From Ovis canadensis (taxonomy: Eukaryota > Chordata > Mammalia > Artiodactyla > Bovidae): a DNA stretch of 64,000 nucleotides. A program made the translations under genes and the position numbers. Where the stretch lies: assembly GCF_042477335.2 (NCBI RefSeq), contig NC_091246.1, forward strand, positions 251,662,501 through 251,726,500. The letters are read 5' to 3'. Each line of letters begins with the position of its first letter. Within the stretch, counting starts at the first letter, position 1. The notes under the pieces were generated by a model that made no database searches, was not told the origin of the DNA, and was given only the letters and a program-made list of their open reading frames with translations. Shown piece by piece: positions 1-10,107 of this stretch.

Positions 1-340
1 GCCATCTGTTGTTCAGAATGAATAAATTTAGTCTAGTCTCTGCTTCAAAACCAGTCAGAGGGAGTGAATTAGAGAGTTCTGCTTTTAACTCTTAACTCAT
101 GGTTTTTAAGAATTCCTCCAAACAGTTTGCCTTGCTCAACTTGCTTTGTTTGTTTATTGAAGTATAGTTGATTTACAAGGTTGTGTGAATTTCTGCCGTA
201 CAGTAAAGTGATTCAGTTACACACACATGTACATGCATATTCTTTTCCATGGTGGTTTATCTCAGGACATTGAGCGTAGTTCCCAGTGCTATACAGTAGG
301 TCTTGTTGCCTATCCATCCTATATAATAGCTTGCATCCTT

Positions 341-556
341 GTCTCTGTGTCCCTGTGAAGTCGCTCGGTCGTGTCCGACTCCCTGCGACGCCACGGACTG
401 TAGCCTGTCAGGCTCCTCCGTTCATGGATTCTCCAGGCAAGAGTACTGGAGTGGGTGGCCACCTTCTCCAGGGGATCTTCCTGATCCAGGGATCGAACGT
501 GCGTCTCCTGTATTGCAGGCAGATGCTTCACCATCTGAGCCCCCAGGGGAGCCCCA
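341..556 (-). mobile_element. Bov-tA-type SINE inserted in the L1
   Basis: Antisense Bov-tA: gtcgctcggtcgtgtccgac at 360-379, tctccaggcaagagtactgg near 430, then the reversed tRNA-like head ending with a form of 'gagccaccagggaagc' near 540-556. It sits inside the L1 3'UTR, whose sequence resumes at 557 (catagtttgtatctgctcac). It is therefore younger than the L1. Confidence 0.85.
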
Positions 557-667
557 TAGTTTGTATCTGCTCACCCCAAACTCCTAGCTCATCTCTCGCC
601 CTCCCCTTTGGCAACCAAAGGCTGCTCTCTTTGAGTCTGTTTCTGTTTTAATAGATAGGTTTATTTG

Positions 668-730
668 TCATATATATATATGTCATATAAAATCTTTTAT
701 ATGTCATATAAAATTTGTCATGTTTTAGAT
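668..730. repeat. AT-rich local duplication (TA)n and repeated atatgtcatataaaat
   Basis: A short (TA)n run is followed by two copies of atatgtcatataaaat within 40 bp. It is not part of the L1 pattern on either side, so it is a local expansion inside the L1 fossil. Confidence 0.7.
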
Positions 731-1694
731 TGGACATAGAATTGAATTGACATTACATGGTATTTGTCTTTCTCTTTCGACTTACTTCCCTTAGTGTGAT
801 AATCTCTAGTTCCATCCACGTTACTGCAAATGGCATTATTTCATTCTTTTTCTTACGGTTGAGTAGTATTTCACTGTATATGTGTACCACGTCTTCTTCG
901 TTCATCTATAGATGGACGTTGGTTGTTTCCATGTCTTGGCTATTGTGAGCGGTGCTACTGTAAGCAGAGGGGTGCATGTATCTTTTTAAACTATAGCTTT
1001 GTCCGGATATATTCCCAGAAGTGGCATTGCTGGATCACATGCCAACTCTATTTTCAGTTTGTTTGAGGAACCTCTGTATTATTTTCCGCTGTCGCTGCAC
1101 TAGCTGTACCTCACTGAAGTTTTGATTGGCATCTCCCTAATAATTAGCAGCGGTGAGCATCTTTCCGTATGCCTACCAGCCATCTGTGTGTCTTCTTTTT
1201 CTGCCTATTATTTCATCAGGTTGTGTTTTTGTTGTTGAGTTGTATGAGTCGTTTGTATATTTGGGGAATTAAACCTTTCCCAGGTGCATTGTTTGTAAGT
1301 ATTTTCTCCCATCCCGTAGGTTGTCTTTTTTGTCTGTGGTTTCCTTTGCTGTGCAAAAGCTTCTAAGTTTGATTACATCCCATTTGTTTTTGCTTTTATT
1401 GCCATAGCCTTGGGGGACTGACCTAGGAAAACATTGGTACAATTTATGTCAGAGAATGTTTTGCCTGTGATCCCTTCTAGTTTTATGGTGTCACATCTTA
1501 CGTTGAGTCTTCAAGCCATTTTGAGCTCATTTTTGTGTATGGTATGAGGGTGTGTTCTAACGTCACGGATTTGCACGCAGCTTTCCAACTTTCCCAGCAT
1601 CCCTTGCTGAAGCCTGTCTTTGTCCCATGCTCAGCACACCTAGACATGATTTCTCCTCCTTGCAGACACCTCCCACTAATGTTTCTGCCACTCT

Positions 1695-1870
1695 CATTCA
1701 CTCAGTCAGCAAATACTCCTTGAACACCTACTGTTGGGCGGGGTGTTAGATACAGAAATGAACAGCCCTGACTTGTTCCTTTTGGAGTTTATTGTCTAGT
1801 AGGAGAATAAAGCATCAAGCAAATAAATGCATGTATTGTCATGTAAAAATCATGTAACATGTCATAATAT
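1695..1870 (-). repeat. L2 LINE fossil (reversed 3' end)
   Basis: The plus strand reads cattcactcagtcagcaaat, then 'ctccttgaacacctactgtt', 'agatacagaaatgaacagcc' and 'ggagtttattgtctagtagg'. This is the reverse complement of the L2 3' end. It is highly diverged and non-coding. Confidence 0.55.
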
Positions 1871-1899
1871 ATGCATTTATTTTTGTGGCAAGCCCCTTG

Positions 1900-2700
1900 A
1901 AGAAGTCGAGGGTGGTTGGAGAGGATATGATGGGGAACATGGATTATTGATTATGGTGAATCGCACCAGGGGCTCCAGTGCCTTCCTTGTATGTTTTCAA
2001 CCTTGTCATTTCTTCCTCAGCAGCAGGGTATATTTCCACACCCCAGTCAATTACTGTCTTGGCCATGCGACTTGCTTTGGCCAATAAGATAAAGTGGAGG
2101 TGCAGGGAGTCAATTGCAAGTGTAGACCTTGACAGGCTTTGGTGTGTTGTGTCCCTGCCATCACCTGGAGAGCAAGCCTCAGCTGGTCTGCCAGTCCCCT
2201 GAGGAGGCTGAGAGACGTGGAGCAGAGCCACCAGGCTGAACTACTCTAGCTATGTGGAGGCCAGGTTGAAAGAAAGTGAAAGTGAGGCCGCTCAGTCATG
2301 TCCGACTCTTTGCAACCCCATGGTCTGAAGCCTACTAGGCTCCTCTGTCCATGGGATTTTCCAGGCAAGAGTACTGGAGGGGGTTGGCATTTCCTTCTCC
2401 AGAGGATCTTCCTGATCCAGGGATTGAGCCTGGGTCTCCTGCATTATAGGCAGTTGCTTTACCGTCTGAGGCACCAGGGAGCCTAGGTTGCTGACTTTTT
2501 AGGCCTGAAGATGAGTGAGAGAGCCCAGCTGAGATCCACAGAGCTGCCCAGCCAATCCCAACCAAGGTCAGCTGACCTCTAGTTGATCTGCAGAGTTGCA
2601 AGTACAAGAAATATACATCGCTATAAGCTGCTAAGATTCTTGTGGGTATTCGTTAAGCAGCGTTGTTTATAGCTAACTGATACACTGACTTATTCTGAGC
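1900..2700. repeat. Ancient LTR-like fossil (MaLR type suspected), split by a SINE
   Basis: Phrases such as cttgctttggccaataagat (2070-2089) and 'gtttatagctaactgatacac' (2665-2685) resemble a common old mammalian LTR family. The family is uncertain. It resumes after the Bov-tA SINE at 2265-2488. No coding sequence is visible. Confidence 0.4.
2265..2488 (-). mobile_element. Bov-tA SINE
   Basis: Antisense Bov-tA, near full length: a gaaagtgaaagtgagg lead, ccgctcagtcatgtccgac, 'ttttccaggcaagagtactgg', 'ggatcttcctgatccaggga', and the reversed tRNA head ending near gcaccagggagcc. It splits the older LTR-like fossil. Confidence 0.88.
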
Positions 2701-2704
2701 AAGC

Positions 2705-2830
2705 TATGACAGGATTCCCTAAAGAAATGGCATTTCAGTGAAAGCTAGGTGGGTGAAGGAGGAAGCTCATACTAAGCTGAAGGATGAACAAAGGTCCTAA
2801 GGCAGGAAGGACATGAAAACTTGAGAAACT
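2705..2830 (-). repeat. Probable L2 fossil
   Basis: The plus strand carries 'gcatttcagtgaaagctagg' and 'aaggtcctaaggcaggaagg', which fit the reversed L2 body (increase in a 'gcaaaggccctgaggc'-like phrase). The match is weak and short. Confidence 0.35.
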
Positions 2831-2936
2831 AAAAGAAACAGAGGTTTTTGGATACAGAGGTCTAAAGTAACCATATACAGAGGTAAAGGTGGCCAGATGC
2901 AGTACAGGAGCACTGTGAGGAGACAGACCATACTGT

Positions 2937-3063
2937 ACACTGATGCAGCGGACACGAATTTGAGCAAACTCTGGGAGAGAGTGGAGGACAGGGGAGCCTG
3001 GTGAACTGCTCCAACTACGGGGTTGAAAAGAGACACAAGCTAACCACTGAACAACAACAACAA
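2937..3063 (+). mobile_element. BovB/Bov-A 3' tail fragment
   Basis: Plus-strand tail: gcagcggacacgaatttgag, 'aaactctgggagagagtgga', and a terminal ctgaacaacaacaacaa (3047-3063). This is the shared 3' segment of BovB and its SINEs. It ends immediately before the next BovB copy. Confidence 0.75.
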
Positions 3064-3104
3064 ATACACCTCCCTGCTTCTAGATCTGATAGACAGAGTG
3101 CCTG

Positions 3105-3740
3105 ATGAACTACGGAATGAGGTTCGTGACATTGTACAGGAGACAGGGATCAAGACCATCCCCATGGAAAAGAAATGCAAAAAAAGCAAAATGGCTGTCT
3201 GGGGAGGCCTTACAAATAGCTGTGAAAAGAACAGAGGCGAAAGGCAAAGGAGAAAAGGAAAGATATAAGCATCTGAATGCAGAGTTCCAAAGAATAGCAA
3301 GAGATCAGAAAGCCTTCTTCAGCAATCAATGCAAAGAAATCGAGGAAAACAACAGACTGGGAAAGACTAGAGATCTCGTCAAGAAAATTAGAGATACCAA
3401 GGGAACATTTCATGCAAAGATGGGCTCAATAAAGGACAGAAATGGTCTGGACCTAACAGAAGCAGAAGATATTAAGAAGAGGTGGCAAGAATACATGGAA
3501 GAACTGTATAAAAAAGATCTTCACGACCCAGATAATCATGATGATGTGATCACTCACCTAGAGCCAAACATCCTGGAATATGAAGTCAAGTGGGCCTTAG
3601 AAAGCATCACTATGAACAAAGCTAGTGGAGGTGATGGCATTCCAGTGGAGCTGTTTCAAATCCTGAAAGATGATGCTGTGAAAGTGCTGCACTCAATATG
3701 CCAGCAAGTTTGGAAAACTCAGCAGTGGCCACAGGACTAG
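3105..3740 (+). pseudogene. BovB ORF2 fragment: linker and N-terminal RT region
   Basis: The translation shows the BovB linker and early RT region, with KKAKWLSGEALQIAVKR near residue 26 and KASGGDGIPVELFQ near residues 172-185, an RTE-type RT motif. The frame ends in a TAG at 3738-3740, where the related copy at 36.5 kb has a Trp codon (tgg), so the stop is a point mutation. The ATG at 3105 is not a natural start; it simply lies after the frame break at about 3180 is accommodated. Same frame as the next two fragments. Confidence 0.9.
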
Positions 3741-3836
3741 AAAAGGTCAGTTTTCATTCCAATCCCAAAGAAAGGCAATGCCAAAGAATGCTCAAACTAC
3801 CGAACAATTGTACTCATCTCACATACTAGTAAAGTA

Positions 3837-4667
3837 ATGCTCAAAATTCTCCAAGCCGGACTTCAGCAATACGTGAACCGTGAACTCCCTGATGTTCAAG
3901 CTGGCTTTAGAAAAGGCAGAGGAACCAGAGATCAAATTGCCAACATCTGCTGGATCATGGAAAAAGCAAGAGAGTTCCAGAAAAACATCTATTTCTGCTT
4001 TATTGACTATGCCAAAGCCTTTGAATGTGTGGATCACAATAAACTGTGGAAAATTCTGAAAGAGGTGGGAATACCAGACCACCTCACCTGCCTCTTGAGG
4101 AATCTGTATACAGGTCAGGAAGCAACAGTTATAACTGGACATGGAACAACAGACTGGTTCCAAATAGGAAAAGGAGTACGTCAAGGCTGTATATTGTCAC
4201 CCTGCTTATTTAACTTATATGCAGACTACATCATGAGAAATGCTGGGCTGGAAGAAACACAAGCTGGAATCAAGATTGCAGGGAGAAATATCAGTAACCT
4301 CAGATATGCAGATGACACCACCCTTATGGCAGAAAGTGAAGAGGAACTAAAAAGCCTCTTGATGAAAGTGAAAGAGAAGAGTGAAAAAGTTGGCTTAAAG
4401 CTCAACATTCAGAAAACGAAGATCATCGCATCTGGTCCCATCACTTCATGGGAAATAGATGGGGAAACAGTAGAAACAGTGTCAGACTTCATTTTGGGGG
4501 GCTCCAAAATCACTGCAGATGGTGACTGCAGCCGTGAAATTAAAAGACGCTTACTCCTTGGAAGAAAAGTTATGACCAACCTAGATAGTATATTCAAAAG
4601 CAGAGACATTACTTTACCGACTAAGGTCCGTCTAGTCAAGGCTATGTTTATTCCTGTGGTCATGTAA
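3837..4667 (+). pseudogene. BovB ORF2 fragment: RT palm domain with intact YADD
   Basis: This holds the catalytic core of an RTE-clade reverse transcriptase. Motif A is FIDYAKAFECVD (Asp about residue 57), motif B is RQGCILSP (about 115-122), and motif C is the active-site YADD (about 157-160), followed by the thumb region. All expected metal-binding aspartates are present. The frame is closed by a TAA at 4665-4667, where the copy at 37.4 kb reads tat (Tyr). It continues in the same frame from the fragment before it and into the one after. With stops on both sides no functional enzyme is expected. Confidence 0.93.
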
Positions 4668-5075
4668 GGATGTGAGAGTTGGACTGTGAAGAAGGCTGAG
4701 CACCGAAGAATTGATGCTCTTGAACTGTGGTGTTGGAGAAGACTCGTGAGGGTCTCTTGGACTGCAAGGAGATCCAACCAGTCCATTCTGAAGGAGATCA
4801 ACCCTGGGATTTCTTTGGAAGGAATGATGCTAAAGTTGAAGCTCCAGTACTTTCGCCACCTCATGCGAATAACTGACTCATTTTAAAAGACTCTGATGCT
4901 GGGAGAGATTGGGGGCAGGAGGAGAATGGCACGACCAAGGATGAGATGGCTGGATGGCATCACGGACTCAATGGACATGAGTCTGAGTGAACTCCGGGAG
5001 ATGGTGATGGACAGGGAGGCCTGGCGTGCTGCGATTCATGGGGTCGCAAAGAATCGGACACGACTGAGCGACTGA
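4668..5075 (+). pseudogene. BovB ORF2 C-terminus, one internal stop
   Basis: Same frame as the RT core. It shows the conserved C-terminal region (LELWCWRRLVRVSWTARRSN) and a TAA at 4884-4886 where the related copy reads gaa. It then reads to the family's native stop (LSD then TGA at 5073-5075). It is a useful reference for the many BovB 3' pieces elsewhere in the window. Confidence 0.88.
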
Positions 5076-5094
5076 ACTGAAATGAACTGAAGTA

Positions 5095-5225
5095 AAACTG
5101 AAGAAGGAAATGGCACTCCACTCCAGTGTTCTTGCCTGGAGAATCCTGTGGACGGAGGAGCCTGATGGGCTGCTGTCCATGGGGTCACACAGAGTCGGAC
5201 ACGACTGAAGCGACTTAGCAAGTAA
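5095..5225 (+). mobile_element. 5'-truncated Bov SINE (3' half)
   Basis: Plus strand: agaaggaaatggcactccac, 'ttgcctggagaatcctgtgg', 'cagagtcggacacgactgaa', ending near cttagcaagtaaaatt. The tRNA-like head is missing. It sits directly behind the BovB tail. Confidence 0.8.
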
Positions 5226-6329
5226 AATTAACATGCCATAGCATTGGAGATCTTTTGATGTTCCTAGCTATAATCTCCCCCGGGAAAGGGTCCAGTATTC
5301 CTTTATCTTTGTCTCCTCTCACTCTGCCCGAGCAACATCCAACAGTCAACGCCCAGTATCTAAGATGAATGAGGCTCAGCTAATGAGAGAGGTGCTGAAA
5401 GAACAGCTCCTTGGCGTCTCCTGAACTCTGGACACTGACTACAATTCTTCTTTCTTGGTAATTAGTTCACTTACAACAGCGCTGTGTGAAATGGGAGGCC
5501 CCTTCCTTCACCCTGTATTTTCACACTGAGCTTGGTGTTCCCGTGCGGCATTTATCACTAGCTGATGTTATAGTTACAGAACTATTTTGTTTTGGTGTCT
5601 CTTCCAGTAGAGGACAGTACCTAACACAGGTGTAGAGGCACAAAGTATTTGTTGAACAAAAGCATGATCAGATGCTGAAAGAGTTAATGCTAAAGAACCC
5701 TCAAAAAGTACAACCCAGAAATTAGTGTGTTATATATCTGCTGGTTTAGTAAGAAGTTAGGACAAAGCTTTCTTTTATGGGACGGGAAGAATACATGAGC
5801 AAAGCAAAAAGAGTGGTTAAGTCATTTATGATTCTTACTGGAATGGGAGACAAACACCATATATGACCCAAGACATGAGACTTAGGTGTGTCAACACCCC
5901 AATATCATAGCCCTTTATTTATAAAATGCTTTTTATTTTATAAAGCCCCTTCCCTTACTAGCCCACTTACTCTTCATCCCATCTTTAAAACAGACATAGT
6001 AGTGGGAATGAATTATTATTTCCTTTTATAGGTTAAAAAAGCCTTCTACATATAGGTTTGTGAGATTTAATTATTTGCTGAAATGAATTTAGGCATTCTG
6101 TCTTCTAGCTTATCAATCTTTCCATATAGCATGGTTGTCTCATAAGATGTCTTTTGGGGAAGGCAGGTGGGGCTAGAAATGTTTTGAAGATCTGGATGCA
6201 GGTAGGTGTGTTTTAATCTCACTGTGCCTAGAAAGCTCTGCAAGACTGGGTTTCTGTCTGCATCTCCAGTTCATTTCATGCTGATTTCTCCCTGGCTCCT
6301 GAGCCCTGGCTCCTGTCCTTACCTCATCA
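5226..6329. other. Single-copy stretch, no gene seen
   Basis: AT-leaning DNA without a recognised gene or young repeat. Around 5600-5660 a phrase ending gtatttgttgaac may be an L2 remnant. Nothing else can be supported. Confidence 0.5.
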
Positions 6330-6860
6330 AATGCCTTCCTGATCCAGGGCCTTTTCACTTGCTGTTCCCTCTGCCCTGAACACATTTCAACACAGTTTTA
6401 CCTGGATAACTCTTTATTGGAAAAGACCCTGATGCTGGGAAAGATTGAGGGCAGGAGGAGGTGACAGAGGATGAGATGGTTGGATGGCATCGCCGACTCA
6501 ACGGACATGAGTTTGAGTGAATTCTGGGAGGTAGAGAAGGACAGGGAAGCCTGGTGTGCTCCAGTCCAGGGCATCTCAAGAAGTCGGCCACAACTTAGTG
6601 ACTGAACAACAACTCTTTGGAACTGAGTATAAATACCCCTTCTTTTTAAAAAGATCTTGCTTTCTTATACTCCTTCACTCCAATTTAGTCCTTTGCAAAA
6701 ACTCTTGTAATTGACAATTATTCATTTAATATTTGCTTCCCCAAATATGCAAAATTATTGAGGGCAAGGTACCTATCCGTTTTGTTCACTATCTGCCACT
6801 AAGCACGTGGTACGGTTCCTGGTGCTTAGGAAGCATTCAGAAAATATTCTTAGAATGGAA
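6330..6860 (+). repeat. L2 LINE 3' fossil, split by a BovB tail
   Basis: The left part (6330-6411) reads 'agggccttttcacttgctgt' and 'ccctctgccctgaacacat'. The right part (from 6619) reads 'attgagggcaaggtacctat' and 'ttttgttcactatctgcca'. Both are plus-strand L2 3' sequence in the correct order, so one L2 was cut by the BovB insertion between them. Confidence 0.65.
6416..6610 (+). mobile_element. BovB 3' fragment inserted in L2
   Basis: Plus-strand BovB tail: attggaaaagaccctgatgc, 'agatggttggatggcatcgc', ending 'gtgactgaacaac'. The 8-bp direct repeat aactcttt at 6408-6415 and 6611-6618 flanks it and fits a target-site duplication. Confidence 0.8.
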
Positions 6861-6949
6861 AAAAGAAAGGACAAGTGGTGAGAGAGGGCCACTCCTTCGA
6901 GCTGGAGTCTATTCCTTAGGGTTTTAGCATAATGCCCTACAGTTAAGAG

Positions 6950-7620
6950 GTTACGGTATTGATCATCTATCTGCTGCTGTCTAACAAACCACTTCAAAAT
7001 GAGATGGCTTAAAACAGTGACCACTCCATTTGCTCATAACACTGTAGGACAGCCGTTGGGGATAAGTTCAGCTGCATGGTTGTGCTGGTCTCATCTGATT
7101 CAACCCGTGGAGCTGCTGCCATCTGGCAGCTGGACTGGGACTGGGAGAGCCAAATGCTGGTGCTGACGGGGCCACTCTTGCCTCAGGACTTTTCATGCCT
7201 AAGGAAGAGGACAGTTTCAGGGAAGCAAGTAGAGTAGCCAGCCACACCGCCTTGCCTGAGACTCTCGTGGTTTTGGCAATGAAAATCCCACATCTTGATA
7301 AACTCCTCAGGTCTGGGAAAATCAGGATGGTTGGTCACCCTACCAGCAAGAAAGGAGTGGAAGTGATGACTAGGCTCAAAACTTCCGCAGTGAGAAAGTT
7401 GCATTCTTTTAGTCAAAGTGTGTCCCAAGGGCAGCCCAGACTTAAGGGAGACGTGAACCCCATACCTTGCTGGGAAATGCAGCAAACACATCTTGCAAAG
7501 GAGAGGGCATACAGGGAAGGAGATTTTTGCAATCTATTACAGGCAAAGAAAGGAAGACCACAGACTCAGAAGTCAAAGTAAGTTTTTTGTTTGTTTAGTG
7601 GAAAATCTGTACGAAGGAAG
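6950..7620 (+). repeat. Ancient mammalian repeat fossil, family uncertain
   Basis: Phrases such as 'ctgctgctgtctaacaaacc', 'gatggcttaaaacagtgacc' and 'gggcagcccagacttaaggg' recall a widespread old element with the theme 'taacaaaccac...gtggcttaaaac'. I cannot name it. An open frame at 7195-7581 (128 codons) lies inside it and is probably chance. Confidence 0.4.
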
Positions 7621-7924
7621 GAAATACCGAGAGAGCCATCATTAGCCAAACATTAAGTGACAACTCCACTTGCGTACTTTAATATGTTACAGGCTTTCTT
7701 TGGTGTACAAGTACAAACTAAGACATGCTTTGGGGAAAATGCCTTGGATTTGCAGATTAGGAAGTATGTTGAAACATACAGGTTAAGGAAAGAAGACTTC
7801 TTGGAAGTCAAGATAACGGATGGAGGATCTCCTAATCATGTGTTAACAACTGCAAAAAGGCTATTTGAAGGGTAGTATTGATAGCCTGCTTGTCCAGCGA
7901 AACATGTCGGATAACAAAACTACA

Positions 7925-8110
7925 TTTGTATAACGCTTGCTATGTCCCAAACGCTATTCTAGTATAGGCAATTTACATCGATCAACACACTGAAAACTCA
8001 GGTTTACAGATGAGGAGACAGAGGCTCGAGGTCACCTAGGTAGTAAATGGTGGAGTCGCAATTTGAACCAGGCAGTCTGGCTCTTGCCTTCCCAGGAGCT
8101 ACCGTTTTGC
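7925..8110 (-). repeat. MIR SINE fossil
   Basis: The reversed MIR is readable: 'tttacagatgaggagacaga', 'aggtcacctaggtagtaaat' and 'gaaccaggcagtctggctct'. Confidence 0.65.
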
Positions 8111-8209
8111 TGAGGGTTTAACTTCCTTTTCCTAACTAGCAGTTGGGAATAGAATTCTGAAAGTCTGTCTGGTATGGAGGTGGCTCTTCCTCAAGAAAGA
8201 GGGCAGCTG

Positions 8210-8346
8210 GGAGAGTCTTGCTCCGGAACAGAAGTCCGGGAGCTGGGTTCCCATCCGGGAGGGAATAGAGGCTCTTCTTGCGCAGGCGCAGTGGTCTAGT
8301 TGGGAAACAAGTCTGGGTCCGCTCCTGCTTAGAGCCTCAGGTGAGG
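8210..8346 (+). promoter_or_regulatory. CpG-enriched patch with NRF1-like site and splice donor (candidate first exon)
   Basis: About ten CpGs fall in roughly 180 bp, more than in the surroundings. TGCGCAGGCGCA at 8279-8290 matches the NRF1 palindrome (YGCGCAYGCGCR) at 11 of 12 positions; NRF1 sites typically lie close to transcription starts. Fifty bases downstream, CAG|GTGAGG at 8338-8346 is an excellent 5' splice donor. Together they resemble a TATA-less promoter with a short first exon reading right. No protein is visible in the putative exon, and no partner exon can be shown. It could equally be chance in a GC-richer patch. Confidence 0.3.
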
Positions 8347-8534
8347 CCCGCCCTCTGAGGATGAGGGTGCCCTCCCCTCATCCGCGGACAAGGCCATTGA
8401 GGTGGCAGCTGCAAGGGCCCAGTGAGCTATGCTTTAGAGGGGGAATCACCTCAGCTCATGGGCACACTTAACTGATGGGCAAAATGAGCCCTATCCCCTC
8501 TGGGAGCCTGGGAGACACCTTTGCTAACTTTTGA

Positions 8535-8735
8535 CTTCTCCGAGCCTGGGTTCCTCAGGCATGAAATGGGACGAACAGTCCCCACGTGGCTGTAGTTCTG
8601 AACATACTGGTCGCGGCTCTTACCAAGGCAGGAAGTGCTACTTAATCACAAGATTATTGTGAGGAAATCAAATGAGATGATGAAAGTGAAAGCATTTGGC
8701 ATGCTTTTAAGCGTGTTATAAATGCGAGCTCTTAG
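8535..8735 (+). repeat. MIR SINE fossil
   Basis: Plus-strand MIR 3' part: 'ttcctcaggcatgaaatggg', 'attgtgaggaaatcaaatga' and 'gcatttggcatgcttttaag'. Confidence 0.5.
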
Positions 8736-9734
8736 GAACTCACATTTCTGTTTGTAGTTCGTTTTTATTCACAAAGAGGTCAAGCTTTGCTGCTTCCTGG
8801 CCTCAGGTCACCCCACTTTCCCTGGCCAGATTTCTTGCAAATGCATCCAGTTACTCACTGGAAGAGCTGAGGGCGGGGTTGGCTCCCTGTCCAGATAGAT
8901 GGCCGATTCTGCCCTTCCTATGCAGCGTTTCTTTACTACTTCAAAGGGGCTAAAGTGAGTTGGGAATTTGTAACTGCTCTAAGTGTAATTCTCTGGCATG
9001 TTCAGAATAAACTTCCATCTCCTAATTAATTGGGAAGTTGAAAACCGTAGATGTTGAAATGGAACTTTTGGCTGCTGATTCTCTTCATTTCCCCTCTTGG
9101 TTGATTAAAAATCCAGTCATAGGAAGAACACCCTTGGCATTCTCTTTGCTTCCTTTTTTTCATTCACAAGGCTCAGTGTTCCATTTGTGGACATATAGTA
9201 TAATTTTATTTTCAACTAGTTTAAAACATGTTTATACAAAAACTAGTTTGGACAACGCATTGTGCCAAGCCCTCAAGAGGTGAGAAAATGGTTTTGAAAT
9301 GTGCGCTGCTCTCAAGGAACTTGCCATATCGAGGGGAAAGAACGTAGTGAGGAATCTCATGTGAGCAGGGTTAAATTAGGATTAAATCAAGATTTCACAG
9401 ACAGCCTCCGTTATTTTATTTCAGCCAGTGTTGTGTCTGTTTTACTCGTGATTGGCATATCTTTCTGTTAGTGCTGTTTGAAGCCAATTTTACACGGTTT
9501 CCCAGGCCCTTAGTTACCTTGAGAAAGAATTTAAGTGCTTTACCTGCTCCTGGTCCATATCCATCATCACAGAAATGCCCCCTAACCCTGGGAGCATATT
9601 CTCAAAGGACCTGGGTGAGGTACATTAAAGGAGAATTTCTGAAGCTTAATTTTGCTTCTTGTATTAGCGCTGCGGCTTTAGGATTTGCTGCCCTGTCCCC
9701 TGAATGTGTATTCTTGACTAAGTCCTTTTATTTC
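8736..9734. other. Mostly single-copy DNA
   Basis: No gene seen. A possible reversed L2 remnant lies at about 9240-9360 (ttgtgccaagccctcaagag, 'ctcaaggaacttgccatatc'). Short open frames here lack any recognisable product. Confidence 0.4.
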
Positions 9735-9912
9735 AAGTTATATACTGTATAGCACAGGGAACTCTGCTCAGTGTTAGGTAACAATGTAAATGGGAAAAGA
9801 ATTTGAAAAAGATAGATATATATATATAACTGAGTCACTTTGCTGTACACCTGGAACTAACACAACACTATTAATCAAATATACTGCAATATGAAATAAA
9901 ACGCTTTTTAGA
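9735..9912 (+). mobile_element. Ruminant L1 3' end
   Basis: Plus-strand L1 tail: atagcacagggaactctgct at 9749-9768, 'gggaaaagaatttgaaaaag', 'cactttgctgtacacctgga', then aatatgaaataaaacg. It is strongly 5'-truncated. Confidence 0.85.
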
Positions 9913-9978
9913 AAAGGCTCAGCTAGTCTAGCACACCTTCCTAACCATCTGTATCATATTGATCTTTCCTTTTTTAAA

Positions 9979-10107
9979 TTTATTTTATTTTTTTATTCTT
10001 AATTCCACTTTTACTTTATTTTTTTATTTTTACTTTATTTTACTTTACAATACTGTAAAATATAATACAATACTGTTTTATTTTACAAAACCAATACTGT
10101 ATTGGTT
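9979..10107 (-). mobile_element. Ultra-short L1-tail insertion with long TSD
   Basis: A T-rich stretch (reversed poly-A-like tail) ends in the L1-tail phrase tactttacaatactg and an 11-bp inverted repeat (caaaaccaata / tattggttttg, 10086-10110). The sequence ttgatctttccttttt followed by taaa occurs on both sides (9959-9978 and 10108-10128, one extra T on the right), which fits a target-site duplication of about 20 bp. Only about 130 bp were inserted. Confidence 0.6.

Larger units (their letters stand above)
147..1613 (-). mobile_element. L1 LINE 3' end (ORF2 C-terminus and 3'UTR), decayed, split by a SINE
   Basis: Read on the minus strand this is the last part of a mammalian L1: the C-terminal coding part of ORF2 (about 1613 down to 750), then the 3'UTR, ending near 147. 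On the plus strand one sees the usual reversed L1 phrases: attgaagtatagttgattta at 158-177, gtgctatacagtagg at 286-300, and ttcatctatagatggacgtt at 900-919. Stops and frameshifts occur throughout and no ORF2 frame survives. A Bov-tA SINE (341-556) and an AT-rich patch (668-730) interrupt it. The 5' end is lost, as in most L1 copies. It is a non-coding fossil; the exact subfamily is not called. Confidence 0.85.
3064..5085 (+). mobile_element. BovB (RTE-clade) LINE, 5'-truncated, with most of ORF2
   Basis: About 2.0 kb of BovB. It begins in the linker between endonuclease and reverse transcriptase (cttctagatctgatagacag at 3077-3096) and ends in the family's tgaactgaa-type tail. Full-length BovB is about 3.2 kb, so the 5' part with the endonuclease is missing. 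The reverse transcriptase would copy BovB RNA at nicked chromosomal DNA. From 3105 to the native stop at 5073-5075 the coding frame is continuous except for three nonsense codons, with no frameshift in that stretch. A single extra A in the run at about 3178-3185 separates it from the upstream frame. The copy cannot make a full protein. Confidence 0.93.

Noticed and set aside
7195..7581. 128-codon plus-strand frame
   Set aside because: It lies inside an ancient repeat fossil and resembles no known protein.
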